A stretch of DNA of 64,000 nucleotides from Coriolopsis trogii (Eukaryota; Basidiomycota; Agaricomycetes; Polyporales; Polyporaceae). This document shows, piece after piece, positions 53,956 through 64,000 of this stretch (its first letter is position 1; the number at the start of each line of letters is the position of its first letter). The stretch covers positions 558,001 through 622,000 of the forward strand of contig JAHYIO010000005.1 in assembly GCA_020543525.1 (NCBI GenBank), read 5' to 3'. A program made the translations under genes and the position numbers. Under the pieces are notes generated by a model. It had not been told where the DNA came from and searched no databases. It worked only from the letters and a program-made list of their open reading frames with translations.

Positions 53956-55123
53956 CTAGTGAGGTGAGTCGTTCAACGCGGGAGTTTCCTCCAGTTTGCC
54001 TCAATATGTCCTCTGAACCTGGTCTTCTGCATAGCTCAATGTCTCCGTTAAAGCCTAATCCTCGCATTACACATGCTCCAGAGTATGCAGTTCTCCGGGC
54101 TACCATTGTAGGAGCTCGCCTCGCGCCGCCTGACCTTTGAAGTTTATGAACCGCTCAAGCGCACCGCGGCACCAGTTAGGTTCCTATGCCACATCGCGCT
54201 CCGCGCTGTCACACTAGGATATCCCGCTCGGACTCTGTCCGGGAACGGCGATTCCGGGCGGAGAATGAGACATCGATGCGCACGCGCCACAAGACCAGGG
54301 AAAGCGCGATGCTAGCTGCAACCAGCGCGCCACGTTGCCTGAGTGTACTCGAGCTCTGCGAAGGCGTTCGACCTCCATGGAGACAGCATGAAAGTCGGCC
54401 GTCACTATCGCAGGTATGAGGTCACCGTCAAGAACCTCCTAAGCGTCCTAACAGGTACGCCGCCGTCTCCTCATCTCCCACGTATGTCTTACACCCTTAC
54501 AGGGCTTACCTGCGCTTGAAACCATTGTCTGGTTCGACACATACAATACCGGATGAGTCGCACTGACGTATGCACGAGAACCCATATTCCCCTGGACACG
54601 GCGGTCGTCGACTTCTGTAGGCTCGCCCGTTCAGATACTCCCCTGCTATGTGCTATTCAGTCCGGCGTACCACCTGTCGCAGAGTTCTAGGAAGAAATCA
54701 GTATCAAACGGGTCGAGTCGGAGGTCCGCGTGTTCAAGTTGAATGGCGCGCCGGCAGTCCTCGCGGCGAAGGTTCAAGAAGCATAGGTCGGAGTCTGTGC
54801 TGGAGCGCGGCTTCTGAGAGACGTTCAGGTGTGGGGTGTCGACCGTGCTCGTACTTTTGCTTGTGAGCGGGCTAATACTTACCATGACATGATCCATTCC
54901 GTATGCGCAACGGATTCTGCAGTCTGGACAGGCTGAGAGGTGGGTGGTGTATTATCTGTACAGAGCAACATTAGGGTAACGGTCACAGATGGACGAGAAC
55001 ATGGATTGACGAGGACAGCGATATCAGACAGGAACAGCTCGAAGGACGACCTGAAGGGCGAAGATCATGATGAGCGCGGGAAAGGCCTAAATGGGCGTGC
55101 ATCGCACTCGGGTAGCTAGAAAG
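53956..55123. other. Intergenic with a short unassigned frame
   Basis: A minus-strand frame at 54,646-54,897 (LNLRREDCRRAIQLEHADLRLDP) has reasonable codon use but no family I recognise. The rest shows nothing. Confidence 0.4.
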
Positions 55124-56847
<1,724 letters not shown>

Positions 56848-57150
56848 TCAAAGCGTTAGTACTAGCTGGTCGATGTCATGTTGTCATTGCAATGTTCGAG
56901 TTGAGACAACCGACGGCGCCTAGATCCCTCACGGTGAGATCTCTGTGGCACTGGCGCGCGCAGAATCGTGTCTAGTGGTATAAATCGTGTCTGGTGGTAT
57001 ATTCCAACGACTCGGATCGAACACAATCTTGAACAGTGTCCCCAACCAGGTACGTCGCAACGAACATGTCCACAAATATCACGGCGGGTCCGATAAGTCA
57101 ACATCTAGTAGATTGAAATCTATATCCACGACCCACTACACTCCAACGTA
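56848..57150. other. Intergenic
   Basis: Short gap between the kinase start and the end of the next minus-strand gene; nothing seen beyond a doubled tcgtgtct(a/g)gtggtata motif near 56,966-57,000. Confidence 0.45.
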
Positions 57151-58884
57151 TCACGGGAATGACGGGAGACAATCAGCGTACACGACAGTTCCGCATATCT
57201 CCTCCAGCGCTCGGAGCATCCTCTCATGATCAACGTCGAACTGCAGACTCCGCGTGCGCGCAGACAACGTCACACGCAACTCCCCCAGTGCGCATCCAAG
57301 TCTCGCCCGTTGCTGGAGGCAATGGTGTAGAGAAGCGAGCACGTCCTTGTCCCAGCCGAGCCTGTCTACGATCAGTGTGCTCATGCGCGGGAGGAGGATG
57401 CTCTGCGACGACATCGCTGAAGAGCGATCCGGACTGCCAATTATAACACTGCACTCGGGCTCGGGCTCGGACTCGGCGACTGGCAGGAGTGACCAGAGAG
57501 CAATGGGAAAGTTGGCTGAACCATCACGGGATTCTTTGTACTGCAGCTGGAGTGTCGTGATGGTCGGGAACGCCATGAAGATTTCCACAAACCCCCATTC
57601 GGACGCAAGTTGCCTGAACGCGAGCTTCTCGTTCGTGATCGTCAGCGAGCGAAGCGGGGAAGAGCGGAAGAGGGCGCAGAAGTGACGGAGCAGATTGTCG
57701 AAGGTGTACGTCCACTCGTCGTAGTATGCTTCCACATTGAAACAGATGGACCACCGTGCGCTTGGGTACGCGTCTGAGGTGCATGTGATAACGTAGCGTG
57801 AGTTTTCGGGAGCAGCATAGTCGAGAGCTTCGATGCGTGCCTCGGAGGACATCCGGAGCATGGGCAGAGAGTCCCGTCTATTCGGAAGGATGTGTAAGAG
57901 GTAGAGCAAATGTGAATCCTTTCGTTCTAAGACACAGACGTGGGCCCTGATATGGATGGAGACGTGGGGTGAGTGGCTGATGAAGCGCATGAGAAGTGCG
58001 AGCTCTCTCCCAGCATTCGACGTGACGGAAAGGGTGGGGGAAGTGAATGATATGGTCCGCATCATTGGCCTCCAAGTCGAGACGTCTGTGGTGACCCCCA
58101 ACGCCGACCAGCTCCAGGTGCTCCAGCTGCGAGCTGTGGGCAGCAAGCTCGAGCATGGCCACGAAGTCTTTCAGATCTATGTGCCCCAATGACACGCAGA
58201 GCTTGCGAAGTCGGGAGAAGATCGGGGAGTTCCATGGCCGACAGTCGCTGTTCAAGTAGGCTACACGCAAGGATGGGAATTGGTCGGGGTGGAGTTCAAT
58301 CTTCGTACCCGTAAGCAAGAGGGATCTGAGAGACGAGAAGATTGCGTCCGGAAAGGATGGCAGTGGTTGCAGTATCCAATGCTCAGTATATGTGATGAAG
58401 GACAGCTCACGGATCCTGGTGGCGTGCTGCAAGACGAGTTGGATATTCTCTGCAGCTGTCGCAGGAGGGACGTGTATGTGGAGTGGGGTGTTCGCCGAGC
58501 GTTCCAGGGCTAGCCTGAGCCATCTTTGATCGCAACCAATCGTGAAATCCTGCCAGAGCAGGGGAGTTTCGCATATGATCCTGCGCCACTCACGGCAGAC
58601 AAGCATGAGCCGCAGCCAGCGCGGTAAGACTTTGGAGTGGTCCGAAGCCTGGTAAGCTTCTTCTATCCACGCAACTTCATTTCGCTCCTGCGAGAACTTC
58701 ACAATATCGCAGAATACTTCTCTCGGAAGGCGATGGAAGGCGGAGAGCGGAGGCCAAGATGTCGACTTGCCCACGCACTGAGGCGTGCCCGCCGAGTCCT
58801 GAAGAAGTTGAGAAATGGTTAGCTACGCTACTGGTACATACTATCCTGCATCAGGCGTACCTCTGCGCTGTCAATACAGGCCAT
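57151..58884 (-). pseudogene. F-box-like protein broken by one extra base
   Basis: Exon 1 is 58,884-58,861 (MACIDSAE), then a 62-nt intron (GTACGC...TTCAG), and exon 2 from 58,798. The F-box-like segment FHRLPREVFCDIVKF is followed by the family block LRLMLVCREWRRIICETPLLW. The frame is intact to a run of five G at 58,036-58,040 (plus strand), where it shifts; the second half (LLMRFISHSPHVSIHIRAHV to the stop at 57,151) continues in the next frame. One base fewer in the run would give a continuous protein of normal size for the family. It is either a recent loss-of-function mutation or a homopolymer error in the assembly. It resembles F-box C and E in type. Confidence 0.8.
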
Positions 58885-61092
58885 TGGGCGAATGAAAGTC
58901 GTATGCTGCTGTACGTTGCGATGCTGCACTGGAGAACTCCAAGTTACGAGGATCAGCGGAATGAGAGGAATAACATGCCGCGAACAACCGTTTTTGTTAA
59001 ACTCATCATCCAATGATCCTTTGTTCCTGGAGTCGGACAAAGATGTCCGAGATTGGTGCTGCTACAGCGCGGCGGCGACGCGTGTCGAGGTTCATACAAA
59101 GACTCACCTTCTGCGAAGTGCACCGGCGTTGTTGCATACACAATCGCTCGTTTCCGCGAGCTTGTGGATGATGGTCAGAGTTAACGTTGGAAGACAAATT
59201 GAAAAATCGTTGCGTCCTCACTCCAGACATTGTCCACGTGGACTTTCCCACGACCGATCCATTCGCTGCGAAATTGCACCGCAGTCGTCTCCGAATCTGC
59301 ATTGGCCAACATCACCTACGACCGAAGTGTTTGTTATCGACATTGTACTCCGCTGCTCACGCTTTGCCCTCGAAAATCTGGATTGATTGTGGCCCGTGGG
59401 CGGTGGTGATATTTCAGCCTTCGATTCTCGCTCCTCGACGGCTTTTCCAGCATCGTTGTGCGAAGGCATGCTCTCGGCTGACGAAAAGCCACCACACGAG
59501 GTGGTGATTCCAGCACTGAGCACAAAACCGCCGGTTAATAGTACGGGACACGATGTCGGTTCCTACAGGTCAGTTCAGCTTCACCTCTAGATTGACCGTT
59601 GCCTGTTCCCCGTCCTCAGAGCAAACGCGCCCACAGACAGGCTGTCTATCTCTTAGGTGCACGTCAGCTAATCTTCCGATACAGGTGAGATTGACCTTCC
59701 GCGAGCGTCACCTACCTTGCACCGCTGACATTCCACCTTCCCACTCATACTTTCGGTCGAAGGTACGCTGTTTGCGGCTATCATGAGATGGAGACGGATG
59801 AAGGGTGCGTGTTACGGCACCGTTCACAGCGCCTGCCTGATCGTAACCCTAAACTTTCTCTGATTGCTGACAAGGTGTCACCGAGCCACTCGCGTGGAGC
59901 AAGGAGACGAGCAAGTCTACGTCCTTTCCAACCTGCATAGCAGCGCTTCCATCGACCACAGCAAGTCTGGACAATCCAGACACGAGCACCCTCCAACGCA
60001 ACGCCTTCGAAATTGATGAATTTATATGTGAGGATCACCGGTGCGCTTCTTTCTGTTCCGCGCTGCCCGGTGCTCGACCGTTCGACGTCCCCCGCCATAC
60101 TGCATCCGTATCCGTTACGAGAGCTCTCAACAGTAGCGGCGGGTTCGCGAAGTTTCCTCTGACAGGCATGACACGGCGAGAAGCTCCTCTACCCCAGCTT
60201 CTCTACTCGCCGCCATCCGTGCATTCGCTCCCGGCTCCGCACACCGCATTGCGCACGCTCGCATCGGACCCACAGGGTAAGGTCACGGCCTCGACGGATT
60301 GGGCGTGAGCATTCTACGTGAGCACCAACAGCGCGTGACGGTGCGCAGCTGTGGGCGGCGTCGCTCGACGTACGCCTGGGCCGATCTCTCCAACCGGGAC
60401 AACGATCCTCTCGCCGAGCGGGCAGACTCTTGAAGCCTATGTATGTAGGCGGCCTGAGCGTTCTCCTATGATTTACTATCATCAGTATGTAGATGGCATG
60501 TGGGGGCGAGCTATGTATCATACGCGTGCGCGCAAACATTTCTCCAGAGGCACGCCGGCGATCAGACAGACGCAGGGCGACCTGTCAAAGGCCCTGACAT
60601 ACTCCTAGGCACCGGTGCGCGCGAGCGAGATCTCGGTGGGGTGTGCGCTGGCGGCTGTGCTGATGATCGAGGCTAGGGGTGGCATTGTGGCGTTAGCCTC
60701 TCGCTGCATCGTGGTCACCTACAAGGGCCACGACGAGGCCGACGAGAGGAATGCGATGATGACAGATGAGGTCTATGTACATTAGGGTTGATCTAGAGCT
60801 ATAGAGGCACTACTCACTACATGTATGTAGGAAGCACCGACGTCGAAGGGGCGTTAGACACAATTCACAGCAATTTTGACAACGAGAGCAACGAGACACG
60901 AGAGACAAGACCCGACGGAGGACCGCACCAGAGCGAGGGGTAATAACGAGCGTATGATACTGTAGAACCGACAGACAGTTTTGTTCCGAGACCGTATAGA
61001 CGTGCTTCCTCCACTTCACTGCGGCCCGACCACAGCGCGGTCCTGTGTTGCACACTTTGCAACATACAAACACCAGCCCCCCGGACTCGTGC
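58885..61092. other. 2.2-kb gene-poor region
   Basis: Only frames below about 165 codons, without splice continuity or family motifs. Contains the promoter of the broken F-box gene and the 3' flank of the 7-TM gene. Confidence 0.5.
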
Positions 61093-62580
61093 TCACTCGA
61101 CGCGCGACGAGCCGCGCTCGAGGTCGGCCTGCTTCGAGTCGTACATGTCGAGAGACGAGCGGTCGTGCGTGCGCGCGACCGAGACGTTGATCGCAACCGG
61201 GCGCAGTCCAATATCCGTGCCCCCGATCGTCTGCGCGGCTACACCGCCCGAGGTGTAGTCCGACACCTTTGCGCCGGATGCCTCGTTGAGCGTGTATCCG
61301 AGTCCGACGCGGATGATGATCAGCGTGAACACAACGCCCTGATTTGTTTTGCCGTTTTCGCACATTCGTCCAGTCAGCCGGGGTGCCCATCGTAATGAGA
61401 AGAAGATGAAGAAAAAAAAAAACAAAGCAGGCGGTACGCGGACGGAGCAAGTGGGAGGAAAATGGACCGGATGACTCACGATGAGCGGCTGGAGGATGTC
61501 CAGGCAGACGTATTGCGCGTTGGAGCCAGCGAGGTACGTGCCGAGGAGAGACGCGAGCGCCGCGGAGTAGACGGCAGCGGACTGGATGAGCGTCTCGACG
61601 ACTTCCCAGTGGGACGTCGCGGCCGCCGCCGTGCGGTATTCTGTCACCCTCCGGTTCGACCACATGATGCGCGCGGCGATGAGGACTGTGGAACGTGGAC
61701 GGGGCCGTCAGCTACGCGGTCGGTACAAGGGACAGACGGCAACCGTGATGGAATGCGACGACACATCGAGGGCGCAAGCGGCGAGAAGACGATGATGGGC
61801 GGAGATAATGAGGAACTCACGGGTCGCGAGGATGTTCGTCGTAAGCGAGATGGAGAAGAACGCGCGAATCCAGGGTTGCAGGTTATTCGCGAAGATGGCT
61901 CCAGAGGTCGACAGCCCAATCTCCACGCAGGCGCCGTACCCCGATACTGCGCGCAATTCTCGGTCAGCACACGCCAGAGGGCAACAGAGGGGACTCACCG
62001 GCGGTGGCCAGGAGAAGGCAGACGGGCACGATGACGATCCACCACGCTCGGTTCCACACGATCCACAGACGGTAGGTAACGAAACAGTCGCCGACGAGGG
62101 TCATCGTGATATAAATGACGTTCTTCGCGACGTGAGTCGGGTTACTGAGCTCCTCGTAGAACTCATTGGTACCGTTTGGGATGCCGCCGCGGTCGACAAA
62201 ACCAACGATCGCGCGCTGGACATCTATGCATAGATGCTGAGGCAGAGGCAGGCCAAGTAAGCCGATGTGGGAATGGACCATTTCTAGACGCGAAGAGAGG
62301 ACGCACCGCTACGGAAAGCACCCACATGATAGTGGATGTCGAGAAGAGCATCCGGTTCAGTCGTGAACGGCTCCGCTTCTTCTCCCTGTAGAGCAGGATC
62401 CATATCGCAATGAAGTAGAGGACAGTGAAGGCCCCAAAGAGCAGCGACTCGAGGAACAGAGCTATGAGCTAGGGGGAGAGGGGGGGCAAACGAGGCAAGT
62501 CAGTGTCTGAGAAGGTGCCAGTGTGCTTGGCGGGGACGTACCTCAGCTCTAGCTAGCGGAAACGTTTCCTCGTCGGACAT
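61093..62580 (-). CDS. Seven-TM membrane protein (uncharacterised family), copy 2
   Basis: Six exons (minus): 62,580-62,542, 62,468-62,307, 62,236-61,999, 61,946-61,821, 61,685-61,480 and 61,338-61,093; 338 residues. The first three exons (39, 162, 238 nt) match copy 1 at 41,326 exactly, and intron phases agree, so these are paralogues. Helices: LIALFLESLLFGAFTVLYF, IMWVLSVA, VIYITMTLVGDCFVTYRLWIVW, WWIVIVPVCLLLATA, AFFSISLTTNILAT, and VETLIQSAAVYSAALASLLGTYLAGSNAQY, then GVVFTLIIIRVGLGY. Family hallmarks are NPTHVAKNVIY before TM3, YRLWIVWNRAWW and SNAQY. The N-terminus (MSDEETFPLARAE) is short and acidic. Function unknown; a receptor-like fold is possible but unproven. Confidence 0.87.
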
Positions 62581-64000
62581 ACCTGCAGGAAGCGAGTGAC
62601 AGCTGCCAGAGCGAGGATACAGTTGAGGGGAGCTTGGCGGGCGAGGGACTCGTCCCCGGCTCGTGTTATATGTAAACGCAGTACGACGGGTAGCGGGGTA
62701 CTAGCGCCGAGGGGGATAAAGGGCTGAAGCTGAGGAGCCTCTAAAAATCAATGATCACGCGCTACGTCTGTCGCAAGAAGCTCTCGCTTGGAAAACGACA
62801 CTGCGACGGGTGTGCTCCAGCTCGTCGGCAAGTCGTGGTGTACGGCACTGGCATGGGAAGCTGGCAGGCGCTCTCGACCTTCGAATGATGAGGGAGATCT
62901 CCGGGCGTTCTCCAGGGTGGCTGCTTACCGCCCTCTCTAGCCTCTTTTGCTGAATCTCTCACCACAATACCTCCGCAAATTCCTCAGCGTTCCGCTCTGC
63001 TCGTTTGCAGCCCCATTCGGCACCGACGCAAGGGAATACTTAGGTCAGTGATAGATCTGAGACCGTACAGACGGAGGTGTTGAAGCCGAGTGCAGCACGT
63101 TCGGGGGGCTGACCACCGCCTTCCACCGCACAGAAAGCCGATTCGAGCTGGGTGGAGATGTCGAGGTCAATGCCGGTAAGAGGAAGGGGTTGATGCATTC
63201 AGTTTGGCGCACAGGCGTCTCCAAGTCGGTACGATTGTTACGTGGAGACGGTGGTCACGCCGTCGTTCCTATGCTTGGATCTTGTCATGTCTGCACGGCT
63301 CGAGACTCGAGCATGTCGGTGACAAGGACATCGCCTACGTCCAAGCTTGACGTGGCCGGACAGCTCAGCACGCACGTAGTTTCTAGCTGCATTCTGCAAC
63401 CATGCATGTGCGTCTGAAAAACTGTGAGCGTCTTTTCAGGTTGTTGCATTCCACGTCGTTGTCTGCCGGAAAACTATACCTTCTCAGTACTGTACCGCTC
63501 TTGCGCAAGACGTCAGTGGTCTCTGACTATCATCAGGGTTGCAAACGAGGCCGAGAAGCGGGGCCTCGGGCACTCATGCCTCACAGCTTGAAGAAGACAC
63601 TGATCAGCAACCATATTGCTCGCATGCGGTGCGTGACGATGAAACTCTGAAGGTCGTGGAGCGCAAAGGCAGAGAGACCGCGAACGAGAGGGATGAGAGG
63701 TCCACACTAAGCGTCGGACCGCTGACCGAGGAGTCTTCCCACGCATACATCAGGGCGGGATCGTCCCAATACGGCAATAACCACAGTGCCGCCATGATCC
63801 GATGGTCGACGCGCGACTCTCAACTCATTTTACTCCCATCATCTCTCACTCAAAGGGATGTATGCACGACGGCACTCGCTGGAATGCTTCAGCTGATTCA
63901 TGCACTCTTAGAGCCGTAAATCCCGATCAGCATGATGGCCATGACCCATCGAACCTGTCTCGTCGTCGACTTGTGTGAGTACCCGAGAGCTCAGATCTTT
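62581..64000. other. Right-edge region without a supported gene
   Basis: The first few hundred bases are the 7-TM promoter. Further on, frames up to 126 codons at 63,400-63,920 overlap on both strands and show no family features. Confidence 0.5.

Noticed and set aside
58036..58040. An intron to explain the frame change in the F-box gene at 57,151
   Set aside because: No GT/GC-AG pair near the switch restores the conserved reading without losing residues; a one-base change in the G run fits exactly.

Overview
The window is nuclear DNA of a filamentous basidiomycete, most likely an Agaricomycete (probably Polyporales). The evidence is short spliceosomal introns (mostly 41-80 nt), intron-dense genes, many F-box genes, lineage-typical multi-pass membrane families (DUF6533 and a second 7-TM family), an SRPK-like kinase and a KDZ-type transposase relic. 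Nothing looks bacterial: genes are monocistronic, split and on both strands. The species call is an inference from gene content.

Bases 1-18,284 are a tandem array with a period of exactly 8,657 bp: two full units plus 970 bp of a third. I saw no difference between units 1 and 2. Each unit carries the 3' part of a spliced F-box gene, about 6.5 kb of repeat-rich, mostly non-coding DNA (KDZ relic, GGGTAC palindromes, minisatellites), and the 5' part of the next F-box gene, so each intact gene spans a unit boundary. Genes A (7,491-9,675) and B (16,148-18,401) are near-identical but differ at the C-terminus, because the array breaks off inside the last coding exons. F-box C (18,688-20,415) and a diverged paralogue of A/B, gene D (21,385-24,119), follow.

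From 24.7 to 46.1 kb the content is more conserved: a 13-exon APC-family permease, a small membrane protein whose first coding exon is only the ATG, a coiled-coil protein with an NFKBIL1-like C-terminal motif, F-box E, a Ser/Thr-rich single-pass membrane protein, a secreted Ser/Thr-rich protein, a 7-TM protein, mitochondrial MTO1 and, divergent from MTO1, dph3. MTO1 acts on wobble uridine of mitochondrial tRNA. DPH3/KTI11 serves diphthamide synthesis and Elongator-dependent wobble-uridine modification in the cytosol, so the shared promoter is suggestive.

From 46 to 64 kb the region is accessory-like: an unresolved, possibly decayed stretch, a short F-box gene, a DUF6533 membrane protein, a frameshifted short-chain dehydrogenase, an SRPK-like kinase with DVG in place of DFG, an F-box gene broken by one extra base in a G run, and a second copy of the 7-TM family with matching exon sizes. 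I saw no tRNA, rRNA or CRISPR. Splice sites were placed by eye from GT/GC-AG consensus, frame continuity and family resemblance; no search or alignment was run.
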